Shown here: positions 14,222-26,879 of the stretch, piece by piece
Numbering within the stretch: position 1 is the first letter of the stretch
How the letters are laid out: each line of letters begins with the position of its first letter
Source of the DNA: Lichenostomus cassidix
Taxonomy: Eukaryota > Chordata > Aves > Passeriformes > Meliphagidae
Length of the DNA: 64,000 bases
NCBI GenBank assembly: GCA_008360975.2
Contig: CM039189.1
Span: forward strand, 12,652,056-12,716,055
Reading direction: 5' to 3'
Translations under genes and position numbers: made by a program
Notes under the pieces: model-generated
What the model was told of the DNA's origin: nothing
Seen by the model: only the letters and a program-made list of their open reading frames with translations
The model's database searches: none

Positions 14222-14365
14222 AGTGCTGTGAGGATTAATTTGTTAATGTCAGTGCAGCACTTTGAAGACATAATAAAGAAAATAAAGTTACTCTGGTGAT
14301 GAGTGCCACAGAAGTGTCTATAAATGAATAAAGTGCTGTCTAAGTGCTAAGTATTATTATGATTA
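14222..14365 (+). repeat. Ancient amniote SINE/LINE tail (AmnSINE / L2-CR1 type)
   Basis: The words come in the order of the 3' tail shared by AmnSINE1, CORE-SINEs and their L2/CR1-type LINE partners. First is GCTGTGAGGATTAATT, then GTTAATG, then CAGCACTTTGAAGA. About 40 bases later comes GATGAGTGCC with CTATAAATG, and the end is AAGTATTATTATGATTA, matching the usual TATTATTATT terminus. An insertion of roughly 25-30 bases appears to separate the two halves. Such old copies are sometimes co-opted as enhancers, and this one sits between two motif-dense blocks. The family assignment is from memory. Confidence 0.5.
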
Positions 14366-17144
14366 CTGCCTGCATTTGCAAAGAAGTGGTTAAATACAGT
14401 GGGATGTGGGTGTAAAATTACATTTTAAATGGATCTATTTTTGAGATTACTTATCAGCATGATTAGTGTGATAATAATTATATTTATCATTAATAATACA
14501 TTTTTGAAAAGTTAGGCAAAAAACGTAACAAGTTTGATTTTGATTTTGCCAGAAATGCGCAGTGCTTTCCAAAAGCAATCTGTGGAACTTGTCTCTGGAA
14601 TGCAGCTGTGTAAGATTTCACTAACATCTTGCAGGTGGAGCCTAATTTTAGTTCAGCCTTGAGAAGGGGGAATTGTTTTCTCTGATATGCACAGCACCAT
14701 AACAGCAGCAAAGCAGGTGGAGCTTTGGACAAGTACTTGTTTACTTTCCTGTTTAAAAAAAACCAACAAACCAACACAGATGAGTCATATCATTAATCAT
14801 ACAGTTTCAATTTGATTTTAACAAGTCTAACAGAATAGTCTGCAGTGCATTTGACCTACTGATTCTCAAATGTGGAACAAACCCAACAGAATGGGAAATG
14901 TTCAGAAAATGAGCATTCAATCCTAAATATAGTGGAGAAGGGGCTGGTAAATGATGGAAAGGAAAATTTAGAAATGCATCTGCTCAGTCACAAAGAGTGA
15001 GCTGCAGAATCAGTTTCAACAATTTCTCTGTCAGCTTCAGCAGTCTCTTATTAGAGCTTTGAAGTTAACTTTATGTAATACTTTGAAATTTTTGAGCTGC
15101 AAAACATGAAAATGAACCAGAGTATAAAAGCTGAACAGCAGCTTGCTGCTTTTCGTCCCACTGGTAATATAAACTCAGTATAACAAATCTTGCTCCTTTA
15201 CTCTTGACCTGTTTATGCTTTAAGCTCACCAAAAATCCTTATTATCTGAATGATCAATAACTGATGTCTTTTTCATCAGTTGTTATGAAACTTCTCAGTT
15301 TGTACATGGCAAAATAGAGTAATCCCAGAGTGTCCTTGGGGTAAACAGTCTATTACTAACTCTATTACTTGGCTGGAAAGGCTACATTTCTATACATGCT
15401 TCTTTTCTAAGCTTCCACATTTTGGATTCATGTACAAGATACACTGAGGTTTTCAATATTTTATCTTGAAAAAACAGAGGTCCTTTTCAGACCTATGTTC
15501 CACGTTTTGTATGTGACAGAGTGTGAAGTTGTTGGCCTCATGCATGATGTACATAGTTGTTCCTGGCTGTTCTTTTCAGGCGGCATTTATTGTTATATTT
15601 ACTCCTCAAGTTAACTTTTTGCATCTCACTTACTTAAAATTATTCACTATAAAGTTAGTCTAAGGTAAGGTTTCTCAGATGCACCAGAAGAACACAGTTA
15701 TTGTGTTCTAGGTCATATATCACCTGTAAGGAAATAATGGATTAGAAGATCTACATATTTCTGACTCTGGATTTCTAATAGTTCCTTTAAAATCAATTGA
15801 ATGGACAGCAGCTGGAACCAACAAAGTACTATTGTTTCATGTGTTGTTATTTCTAGCATCCTTTGGAGAGCTCCTACACCTAATAGACTTGACTATATAG
15901 CCCTTGTCTTCCAAACATTTCTTTTTTCCATTTCATCCAAGGAGAGATGAAAATTCATTTACAAATTTTTTGGTAATTTCTCAAGAATCATAAACTACTC
16001 CTGCATTTACAAGTAAATGATCTCATCAAAAGTCTCTATACCGCATGCTTTTCTTTTTCTCCAGACAGATATGGCATATCTAAACAATTCCTGAGAATTG
16101 TAATAGTTGTGTTGATCACTGCAGTGATCATCTATTTATTTCTTCATAACAGTAATAAAAACATAATACTTTTTATTCAATGGCCCCACAGTACCTATAA
16201 TTTTTTCATATAGCTCAGCTGCCTCAGAAATGCAGCACACTTTGGAGCATGATGGCACAGACTGCTGACTTCTCTCCAAGTAATTCTAGTATACATTTGA
16301 TTGGTAGTGACATGCCTGTGAAGCTCAGAGATGGTGAACAGACTCATCTTATCTTACATCTCACCTTATCTTAGCACTTACAAGAGGTCTTCCACATGTC
16401 AGAATAGAAAAGTGCCTTATACTGAAGTCATGTTGAGTTGCATCTGTTATCTCCTTCTCTTGGATGTATGGGGCCTGGGTGAGGTCTGGGCATCTGAGAC
16501 TGATCCCTAGTCTCATTCCTGTCCATTCCAACTCATGGAACTGCATCTGGCTAAGAATGAGGTGTGTGCTAATCTGAGGATCCAACCTGAACTGATTCTA
16601 TTTAAAGCAGTTTGTGAAGGAAGACACCTGGTGAGAATTAAAGAACTGAGTTCACTGGCATTTTTGAGAAAGCATTACCCCAGGAAGGATTTTGTGGCCA
16701 AAATCCTGTTCTTACTCTGCTGCTGGAGCTGTGCAGCCCCAGTTGCAGGCTGAATTTATGACTGATGTTGAATGTCTTCTGAAATATTTAATGGAGATCA
16801 TAGCATTTATAGCCAGTACCATAAACCTGAGCCTTCAAAACCACCAAGAATGATATCTCTAGTGCTGAAGAAGGGTGATTGCACAATAATTCCCTTTATT
16901 CCATCATTTTTTGCTATTGATTTATGTCTTCCCCAGGAGTACCCAGGAGTAAACTCCAGCTCCATGTGTAAGAGGGTTTACTCTTCCCATTGGAGGATTA
17001 GCAGTTTTGGTGCTTCAGCCTGTAGAAATTAGCCTTGTAGACATGGCTCAAAAAATGTTATGGTCCTAGTGCAACACACAAGAAATGCCACAAAATACTT
17101 TTGCTTACAGTGTTATCTGAACTGCAGCAATGCTGGTCAGGATA
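14366..17144. other. Non-coding stretch with an 18-bp perfect palindrome
   Basis: No gene was recognised. The sequence is AT-rich with short open frames (up to 95 codons). A perfect 18-bp palindrome, TGATCACTGCAGTGATCA, lies at 16113-16130. Confidence 0.6.
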
Positions 17145-17252
17145 CTCTTGGGCACACAATGTGACTCTTGGGGATGGTGCTGTGCAGGGCAGGAGTTGCA
17201 CTCTGTGAGCCTTGAGGGTCCCTGCAGCTCAGCTTATTCTGTGATTCTGTGA
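17145..17252 (+). repeat. CR1 LINE 3' end, + strand
   Basis: The segment follows an avian CR1 3' untranslated end. GTGACTCTTGGGGATGGTGC is followed by TGTGCAGGGC, AGGAGTTGCACTC, a GGGTC block and finally TTATTCTGTGATTCTGTGA. The last part is the short tandem ATTCTGTG tail typical of bird CR1. It is a 5'-truncated copy of about 110 bases, and no open reading frame remains. The terminal octamer repeat fixes the orientation as + strand. Confidence 0.85.
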
Positions 17253-18539
17253 ATAGAGACAAGTCTTTGGGCCTGGCCTGTCCAAGTAGAGGACAGAAGG
17301 ATGTGAATATAGTGTAGTGTTTGAAAAGAAACTAACATTTAGAAATATGTGGGAATGGCTTTTTCCTTTGCCTAGTTTCAGTGTTTCTTGATTTTAAGGG
17401 GGACTCACAGAATATAAGTTTTAAAACATTATCAGAGGCATTCTAAATATTCTAATTGCTTAAGCTCAGTTGATTCTGCAAATATTCACCAAGTCTATAT
17501 TTATCACTCTGTGTTTCAGATATCTCCAGTTTGTTAACCCAAAATAAGTATTTCCAGTGTTTCCATGTTCTCACCATGTCAAAACAATGTGACCCGACAT
17601 GCCTTCTTCTGATTTATATTTTTTTTTTATAAGTGATAAAAAAGGACCTAAAATCCAGTAAAAGCTGAATGTGCTCAACACTGAAGGAAGGAGCATAACA
17701 GCCACAACAGTGTTTCAATTCAAGCTGAAGAAGGTGGAGTTTGATCTTCTTGTGGCATTTCAGCACTTTCTGTGTCAAGTGAGGAAGATGATGATTAATA
17801 CTGTTAGGATACAGAAGTCCTCTTTATGATTTGTGTTAGCATAAAGAAACTGCAATTCTCTTTTGTCATATTTTTACTCTGCCTTTTCTGAGGACCAAAT
17901 TGGGAGTTTACTTTAATGGGAGAGTTAAACAATTTTTTAAACTGTTGTTGCCACTCACTATGGTAAATCAACTGGTACAAATAAGAGAGCAGCTCTGCAC
18001 CAAGAGCAGTCTACAGCTCCAAGGAAATAAAACCATAAACTCTCTTGGAGTAATTCAGTTCTGTAGCTGAAGAAACAGTCTGTATGAAATTTTGTAAATG
18101 CAAAATACCAATGGGGTTGATTATATTATTTTCTCTTCCTGAAGGTTATAGGAGAATGGTCCTATTGCAGTCATATTTGTAAGATAAAAGATCACTATAA
18201 TATTTTAATTTCTCAGAGGAGATCTCTGCTGAAAAAAATGTATTAAGAAAGAACTTCTTTCAACCAAATTATAAAGTCAGAGCAGGCAACTTTATTGTGA
18301 AAGAGACTGGAACTCAGCACTGCCCCAGAAGTCAGCATTTATGGATCTGTGCTGCAAAGAGCTGTCTCTTCTACAGCTCCACTTTATTTGATGAGGAGTC
18401 CTGAAATCTAACAGTCAGCTCTTCTGCTCTGCCTCCCCAATTCCCTATTCTTGACTGGAAAGAGCACGCCTTTTAAAACATAAAGCCATTTCAGGGAAAA
18501 AGAGAAAGAGAAAGAGAAGGAGTTTTTAAATTAACATTG
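17253..18539. other. Non-coding stretch, nothing recognised
   Basis: No gene or repeat family was recognised. A short AAAGAG purine repeat occurs near 18501-18520. Confidence 0.6.
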
Positions 18540-18658
18540 AAATTGTCAGAGACTAATTGCGTGTTAGCATCAAACAAATGTTGTTGATGTTGTTGTTGGG
18601 TTTTGTGTTTTATAACTTTTCTGTAACCCCTAATCAAACATGGGCGAGTATTTGTTGA

Positions 18659-18687
18659 AACAATGTATGTAATTTGTTTACATTGTT
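18659..18687. promoter_or_regulatory. Inverted SOX-like sites with forkhead word
   Basis: AACAATGTA (18659-18667) and its exact reverse complement TACATTGTT (18679-18687) are separated by 11 bases. Each arm contains the SOX-family core ACAAT/ATTGT. TGTTTAC (18675-18681), a consensus forkhead site, overlaps the start of the right arm. Paired inverted SOX sites are known to bind SOX dimers, usually at shorter spacing, so this spacing makes the dimer reading an inference. Confidence 0.4.
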
Positions 18688-18754
18688 AGTTCAGATAATT
18701 ACAAAGCAAGCACAATGGAAATAACTGGTTTCTTACTTTTATGTGGAAAGTGTC

Positions 18755-18774
18755 GGGGGGAGGGGGAGGAGGAG
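18755..18774 (+). other. G-rich tract with quadruplex potential
   Basis: Runs of six, five, two and two G bases separated by single A bases form a 20-base purine tract inside block B. A two-tier quadruplex could form on the + strand, but structure was not computed. Confidence 0.4.
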
Positions 18775-19003
18775 CTCAACAACTAACCAGCGGTTGTCAG
18801 CTGCTCTGTAAAATATTGCCTAATTTACAGTTGTTGCATATTAGCATTGCTAAGAATGCTAGGGACATAAAGTGTCATGTTGAATATAGGGTGATGACTT
18901 CATACTAGAGCAAGTCTGGGGATATGACCAGTTTGCAGTCACAGAGAAATCAGCTTTAATTAATTTGAGTGCCAGCACTGTGTATAATTACACAGCATGA
19001 GAG

Positions 19004-19016
19004 TTTGCATGCAAAT
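19004..19016. promoter_or_regulatory. Palindromic overlapping octamer (POU) site
   Basis: TTTGCATGCAAA is a perfect 12-bp palindrome. With the next T it contains an exact octamer ATGCAAAT at 19009-19016 on the + strand, and a near-octamer on the minus strand. POU-domain proteins such as OCT and BRN factors recognise this core. Confidence 0.5.
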
Positions 19017-19300
19017 GCTGAAATGCTGATTGTTGAAATACTTGCACTTACTTATTAATACATTGGGACTAAGCAATCCTGGCCTGTAAGCAAGGTATAG
19101 AAAAAGCACACGGTGCTGTCGGGCTAATTTGCACTGCGCTGTAGTTAGCAAGCAGAATTCAGATAGTTCTGCTTCTCAAGTGATAAGCATAACATATTAG
19201 TCATTCTTGTGGGTGACATACCTTGCAGCCCCCTCTCAGTGTGCAACTAAAACAAGATGATCTATTGTTATTAAAGTTGTCAGAAACATAACAGCAGGGT

Positions 19301-21929
19301 TTGAGCTTCATTTATTGTAGACACTAGCTACAACTCAATCTTGCTTTTCAATTTCAGTTTTTATTTACTCATTATATATTGTCAGTATTCTCAATTAGGA
19401 AAAAAATATCTTGTAGGCAACTGTAATATAGAAATTGTCATAGTGAAGTAAGCCCTCTTGTTTGATGTTTCACAGCTTTCAAAGACCATGACAAAAGACT
19501 GTATGTAGCTTTTTATCCCCTACCCAGAAAATACCAGTGCAAGGCTTTTTTCTGGACTTTACAGCTGTTGTGTTCTGAGGAATCAAAACTGGTAGCCTGA
19601 GAAATGGAAGTTGTATATCGTCCTATCCAGTTTTTAATCAGTATGTTGGTCTTATCCATGTGTGACTAATCCTGTTTGCAATCAATTTATCTCAGTATTT
19701 TACTGTAGCAACGAATTTCACTGATTAATTATATGCTGAATAATGTAATAGCAGGGACACTAGAAACACTGTTCCTTAATTTGGATGAAACTCTTTTGTC
19801 TGTTGATATACACAGGGAAAAATACACAGATCTGTCCTTGTCAGTCATTATTTTATACATCAGCAAAATCTGCTGCTAAACTCAGGTAGTCCACTCCTCT
19901 TCAGTATCTCACCATATGGAACTTCTTCATATCTTTAATCATGCTGTTGACCTCCTCTAGGTCTTGCCAAAATACATTCATAATTCAGAAGAAAAAAAAG
20001 TAGTTTGAATATACTTGTTCATCACACAATGATCTTTGTATACTTCTAGGCAGTAAAACACAGGTTAATACAGAAGCTTACTTTGTATGCATCTGAAAAT
20101 TTGCTCTGTTTTTTTATGTTGTTTCTTAAAGAATGTTTTTCATTTGCAAAACATTAACATTTGTCAGGGTTATTTCCAGCCACACAGAAAAATGTTCCTT
20201 TGTGTATTTTGATTATTTAAAGCAATTTTGCTTCTCTAATGTATATGTGCATCCAGCACAGCATGTTCACTGCTTTGAATGAATATGTGGGGAATGCTGT
20301 TAATTTCCTCATGTGCATGTAGAGAAATGCTTTTACTGTCTACTGCACATGTTGAGAAGGGGTTGCTTTGTCTTCTCTTTCACATTATTTAGTGCAGACT
20401 TCTTTGTATTTGAAATGCAATAACTACCATAGATTACAAAATTGACAATAAACAGTATATGCTAGACACTGGTATGGTCTGGGGCTTCCCAGGGTCTCCA
20501 AATGAATTGCAGAGTGCTCTAGTACCATGCAGGGCTTTTACCATGCTCAGGGTGCTGGGTGGTTAAGAGAGGAGTCCAATATAACTAGATGGAAGGTTGT
20601 GCTTAGATTACAGTGAGGAAAAATAGTGATGTCCTAAAAGAGAAATTAATACTTTGATCATTTGATTTGTTGAGTTTAAGAATGCTCTAGAGTGCATTAG
20701 TTCCAATCCTTCCCCTAAGACATACATTTTTCTGAGCACAGCAGATTTTGCTGCATAGCCAGCAAAAAGTGCTCAAGGAAGCCTATGCCTTCAGCATGCT
20801 TCAAAGTCATGTTCTGCATGGATCCAGAGTCTAATAGCTTGGAATGAGTGTCACAGACAAGACTGGTGAGGTGGTGTGAATTGCACTGTGGTTGTATGTA
20901 TTTTCACTCACCAAGCTTTAAGTACAACTTAAAAATTTCATTTTGAGAGGATTATATGTTTCATTCTGGCTTACATTTAAGCATGTGTCTAATTTTAAAC
21001 ACATAGCTATTTCCATTCATTTCACTGGGATTGTTCTTGTACATAATTTTAAATATGTGCTCAAGTGATTTAGTAAATTGCATTCAGAAAAGGCATCAGA
21101 GGCAGGAATACATATAAATGGGATGGGACAGCAAGAGCCCAGCTGTCCAGTGGAAACACCTCTCTTCTGCATCAAAACCACTGTTCTCCAGTTTAAATAA
21201 ACGTTTCACTTTGTCTTTACTTCTCACATCTTCCCATGTAAGGTCATTGTAGGCTTTTTCCTTTGGAGGGAATTCTTCCAGCAGCCCTCATGATCTGTCC
21301 TAGCTATGACACATTGTGCTGCGGTCTCAGTTCAAGTCTTATCAAATGGTTACTCATATTTATACTGTCTCTCACTGTGTATTTCAAGCAAAGTCAGGTA
21401 TTTGTAAAAACAAACAAAAAGACATTTTCTCATTGTTTTCAGGAGATTTCAGTAGAGCCCAGTGCTGAATAAATAAATGACAGAACAGAAAAAAATATAT
21501 TCCTTTTCCTGAAATACAAGTCAAGCACAAGACTACAAAACTGATAGCTATGATTTAGAAAACTATAAGTCAGTATTAATGTTTAATGGATGTGGCACAT
21601 TCCTTGCTGTGAAGTGTTATAAATCACTCCTTGAAAGAAAACAACAGAATATTTGAGGAGCATGTTGACGAGGGTTTTGCGTGGTTCAAAGGTGACATGG
21701 AAACAATGACCACCTGAAGACAGTATTGTATTGCTGTGACAAAGAGCAATTCAACTCTATTCATTCCCTAAACACAGGAAAAAAGAGTGACTTCTTTATC
21801 ATTCTTTTTATTCTGCTTGTATCTTTGGTATATTCTTATTTCTTCTAGGAAGAAGACTTTCCACTCCTATCATTCTTAATTAAAAGGTTTCTTTCCATCC
21901 CTGTTTTTAGTCCATCAGGCATAAATGCT
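19301..21929. other. Non-coding stretch, nothing recognised
   Basis: About 2.6 kb of AT-rich sequence with no supported gene, repeat family or RNA gene. Confidence 0.6.
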
Positions 21930-22640
21930 TTTCGCTGTGTTTCGCTATAGCATTAAGTGAACTGGCTGTGCCCAGAAGACTGGATTCTGCCATCCTTATT
22001 CCTGTTGAGATTGATTTTGATACGGGCTGTACCCACCCTGAGTCGTTTCTTTCTTCTCCATAATTATATGGAAGTCAGCGGGACTATTCATATTAGTAAC
22101 TGCTCGCTGTGTAATGATGTTCAGAGAACAGCCCTGGAGGACTAACTGATGGCCAGCGTGTTAAGTCTGCATGAATATGGGGAGCTGAACCTGGCCCACT
22201 GAGTACTCAGCTTAATAGCACTTTCCAGAGTAATTACTGCCTAGTACAATGGAAGCAGGGTGAGATCCTAACATGTTTTCTCTCTCTGTGTTGCTTCTCA
22301 CTTTCCTTTTTATTCCTGAAGTGAGTGTATTTGGCTGATTATTTCCCTAGGAAAAGCAAGGTATGTGATTATAACCAAATGAACGACTTGGAACCACAAA
22401 ACCCCCACAAATCACATTTGTTTATAACTTGTTACTGCTTTTGTTTGTTTCAGAAAAGCCTATTACATTTACTCTTAAATGATACAATATGACCAGCGTG
22501 ATCTTGTGGTCTAAACAATAAGAATAGCTGTTTCTCAGATTTTGCTTTCTGCGGTTTCTCAATGTTTTTCATTGAACAACAGAGCTTGCAAACTTTAATG
22601 CATAAACTCACCTTTTAGCCTCATCAATCATAATAAGGAA
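21930..22640. promoter_or_regulatory. Candidate conserved non-coding block C
   Basis: This is complex, non-repetitive sequence with scattered homeodomain words (ATAATTAT near 22061, TAATTACT near 22231) and a RUNX-like AACCACAA near 22392. It also has several isolated CpG dinucleotides, which are otherwise scarce here. A short open frame at 21957-22145 has no domain. The call is an impression of sequence complexity and carries low confidence. Confidence 0.22.
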
Positions 22641-25600
22641 CCTTAATAGCTAAATGTTCACATCATACAAACTCTCTTGGGGTTCAAATCTTGGTTGATT
22701 CCTTTTTTGAAACATTTTTGGAACAACAGTTGGTTTATATTTTGATTATGTATGTTGAAGAGAATCTATACTGTGAATATTCCTTTTTATTTAAATAAAT
22801 AGATGCTTGTTAGAAGGCAAACTTACACCAAGAGGGAAGAGTACTATTTTAGACATCAATGGCCCCAGTATTTCACAATTTCTGAACTTTGCTAACATTT
22901 CTAGATCTGTAGTTTACATATTTGCAAATATTTTACTTCTTTCAGCTCTTAAAAGTGGATGTTTTCACCTTTCCCATAAGAGAAGAATTTATATAAATAG
23001 GGAAGTTGTGTATAAAAACACTAACAGTATTAGCAGTACAGTTTTGCCTTGAATGTGGTCACTGGATATTCCTGTTGAGCACTGTGAACCTATCACTTAT
23101 AGCAGGTTAATACTAAAATTAACACACAAACCCCAGAACAGAAGCACCCAAAGGCCTTGCACAGCTCTTATGTAGCACATGTGTCTTACATTCTGTATTG
23201 GCTCTCCCATGATGTCTTTAATCTTTCTAGTACTTAAGATGATTGATAGGCCTGATGGCATGGGCACTTCAATGTGGTAGAAGTATTCTCACAGCATATT
23301 TTGCACCAGAGGTATTCATACCAGCTGGATTGAAAAGCAGAACTCAACATTTGAGAATATTTCAAAATAATAAAAATTCTTAGTGTGTGCTTACACATTA
23401 AATCTTTATATATGCACACTTTTACAGATATATACAAAATACACAAATATATACACATTTTAATTTTGTAATCAGCAAACATACAAATCTGAAATATCAA
23501 AACATCCAAGTTCCAGCTCCACTATGATCAGAACAAATACTGACAAATTAAATTCTATACCTTACACAAGAAAGCATAGTAGAAGGTCACTATAATGACC
23601 CTCTTGACCCCAGGTTCTTCTTATTTGAAGTTTATTGACAAAAAAATCAGAGGCATATTCATAGGCAGTTGTGTAAAGCTGCTGAGATGAAAATAATCTA
23701 TATTCAAAAAATATTTGGCTGATTCTTTGTTAAAAGTTGCCTTCAGGCAAACACTTGGAAAATGATACAGCCTATTAGAGCTTAAACTGAGGAAAATTCT
23801 TGATAACTGATGTTCACACATCACTAATAGCCTGAAAAGTTATGGGGTTTAGACAGTGGTATTAAAAGCAAACTCCATGTGATACATTGAACAAATGCCA
23901 ATCCTATTCATACAAGGGTCCAAATGTTAAAAATATGTATTAAATCAACTTCCTGAATGCCCCTGTTCATTATTTTGCTGACTTGGAAACCTTGAAGTGT
24001 TTTGTATCCATTTCATTATCTCTAAAAAGCATGAATTGTAATGGAATTTACATAAAAATCCTGCTTTGGAGTGGAGACTTTACTGCACAGTCAGCTGCCC
24101 CCCTAATCCAATCTTCCCCAATGCAGTTGGCCCGCTGGTTGCCAAACTCTAACAGTGGGGATCTCCTTTGTTAAGAAAAGTATGAATTTGAGCTTTAAAA
24201 TGAGCAGAAGTCTTTTCTATTACTCACGATGCCTCCTCTTGCTGAGTTTACATGAAATGTCTAGCAGGAGGTGTTATTAAATAGCCTCAAAAATTAGGCA
24301 AAAAACCAATTATCTAGAAAAGGGACACAAAAGGCTTAAAGAAATGAGCATTTGAATTTTCATTATTGAGTATCCATGGGACACCACACCACTATTTGAA
24401 TTTTGTTATTAACCCTTTGCATAAAAAGGATTTAATACTTTTAATCAGTTTTGAATTACACTTTGAGGAAAGCACAAGTTGGGAATTTTAAAAAGCCTCC
24501 TTCATTTCTTTCAGTATTATTTCAGTGTTCTCATGTTTGCACTTATCTCAAAAGAGTTTTAACTTTGTATTAGATTTTTTGTGAAGGTTGATTACATGGG
24601 CATTTCAGTCTCACCTTCATTCTTTATTTAGCTGAAATTTCTAATCACTTCGGTGGGGGGTAGACAGGACTCAAGTGTTCCTTTAGATGAATTTCAGCTT
24701 CTAAAAAATCTTAGGGTTTGAGTAATGTATTCTTGTTTGTTTTTCCACTCTACAGATAAAATCTAGAGAGCATTCATCATCACCTGGATAGGAGTGATTT
24801 AAAGCAGTTCACAGTTTAGGCTGGCAGCCATTTTCTGGACTTCAGAAGAGGTTCAAAATTAGAATGGCTTGAAATAATATAATAGTGTTTTCATGGGACC
24901 TTTGCAAAGGGGATACAGATAGAGATACACATAGTGCTAGGGAATTCTACCTGGAACAGGTCTCACAAAAAGCATCCAGCTTTCCCTGCCTCACGAAAAA
25001 TGCTTTCTTTAAATCAACATTGCTCTTTAATTCTCCTGAAAATACAGTTTTCTAAGAGGTCAGTTTTGATTTTATTCCGAAGGATTCACTCCCAGTGTTC
25101 TGTTCTACCAGTCTGTTTGTGAGAGTCTCCACTTTTCTAATCAGGTTTCTGTACTGATGCTGCTTATTTCCTTCTTCTTGTTTTGGTCCTCTTTATTTAT
25201 TTTTTCTTTTTTCTATTCCCTTTTACACTGCTTTTCATAAGCTTTTCTTAGTTATAATCCCTCTAACAGTGGTTTTAATCTGAGTATCACTGAACAGTAA
25301 AAACAAGCTACTATAGCAGAACACTCTAAGCCCAGAAGTCGTACAGTCACTAACAGACATCTCCTTTTGGTTTCTTTTGTTTTTACTGGGCTCTATTGAT
25401 TTCTTCTGGAGTACCAGCCTTCCCAAGAGCCAGAGGAGAGCAGTTTTTTGGCTCTCTTCCAAAATGCATTTGCCAAATAGTAGCATTAGAAAACTCCTGG
25501 ACTTTCTAACGGAGGAGACAATAGCAGTGCTCAAGATCTGTACACCAGGATCCTTCACCTCCACTCAATTAGAGTCTCTGCCAAACTATGCACTTGCTTA

Positions 25601-26879
25601 GAAAAGATCCACAGAAACCTTTGACATCTATGGATTTACAAGGAGAGAGTTTACTGGACACTAATAGCACTGACGAGAATGACAAGCTATTACAAACATT
25701 CTTTTACTGTTTTAAAAACAGTTCAGTTTCCAGGCAAGCATGATATCACTTTGCTTCAAATCCATACAGGAGATAGATCTTCAGACAGCAGTGAAATTTG
25801 TCAAATCTTTTTATTTTTATGATCTAACTTAATTGTTATGCATTTTTAGGTGAATGGAAGTTGTTTCTCCATCTGAAAGGAATCCTTAAAAATAGAGTGC
25901 AGTCCTTTTATTGACGTAAATGCAGGTTTGACCTTTTTCTGCTCATTTTCAGAGGCTGTAGTTAGTTTTTGGGAGATGGACTGAAGGAAGCATATGGGCA
26001 CACCTGGTCAGGCCCCCTTGAATATTGCTGAGGAGTGCACACTGCTGGTGAACTCAGGAGGACCTGGAAGGACTGACAGGGTTTTTTTCACTACAGAATC
26101 AACAAAATAATGTGGAAATTTAACATGGAAAATCACTGTTATGAGAGGAATAAAATATTTTAGGCCATTCAAAAAACAGAAAATCAGACTCAGGTCTGCA
26201 AAACATGTTTGGGAAAAGTTCTGTTTGAAGATTTGTGAAAGGATTCATGGTTGATCCTTGTCCTGAAAAAATTATAACAGAGGAGCCTTTAACATTTGTG
26301 TCCACATCTTTAGCTGGGGAAAAGGATGCAGTTCCATTAAGTCAATGCAACTGTCCTAATTTGCACCAGCTGAGCCTCTGCTTCTTTGTTTGTGTAGCCT
26401 TGTCGGCACCCCTTCCAAGGGAAAGCAAACATTCATTGTTCTTTCCTGGGTCAAAGAGAAGTCAGTGCAGAAGGATCCCAAAGTTTCCTTATCTCTTCTT
26501 GTTTTCATTTTCACAACCAGCATTATTCATGTACAAATGACTTAAACTTACAGTGCAGAACTTAATGTATGTGCTTCTGAATGTACCTGACACTGGCTGA
26601 TGGATGGATAATTTCCATGAGTAGAATTCATGTACTGTCATTGTTTTATGCAACATAATACATGCTACATTAATTCAAAATGTGTAAACTGAAAAAACAG
26701 CATAATCTGAATCACAGTTCATTTCTGATTATATTTAAATCGTCTTTTACCCTAAAGATTTTCTTCTTAACCCTTTATTTCTTTAACAATTATTTTAGGC
26801 CCCTTATTATTTTATCCTTTTGTCACAGAACCTGTCCTCAATGAGCTGCTTTTTCACTCTAAGTGGATATCTGAATCCA
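22641..26879. other. Non-coding stretch, nothing recognised
   Basis: More than 4 kb without a supported gene. Open frames reach 109 codons but lack domains and overlap one another on both strands (25235-25601). An AT-rich stretch with TATA and ACAC words occurs at 23390-23465. Confidence 0.6.

Larger units (their letters stand above)
18540..19300. promoter_or_regulatory. Candidate enhancer / conserved non-coding block B
   Basis: This is the most motif-dense stretch in the window. It holds an inverted pair of SOX-type words (18659-18687) with a forkhead TGTTTAC (18675-18681) overlapping the right arm. Next come TAATTA-type cores (near 18696 and 18956-18964) and a CAGCTG E-box. A 12-bp perfect palindrome of overlapping octamers lies at 19004-19015. 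An NKX2-like TCAAGTG sits near 19177, followed by GATAAG. The sequence is complex, with no repeat signature and no open frame of note. This pattern is typical of vertebrate developmental enhancers, but neither conservation nor activity was tested. Confidence 0.4.

Noticed and set aside
22676..22702. GGTTCAAATC word resembling a tRNA T-loop
   Set aside because: The flanking bases do not pair as a T-stem, and no D- or anticodon arm is present at the right distance.
24735..24790. Good acceptor TTTTTCCACTCTACAG followed by 11 open codons and a stop
   Set aside because: No upstream coding exon and no poly-A signal context to support a terminal exon.
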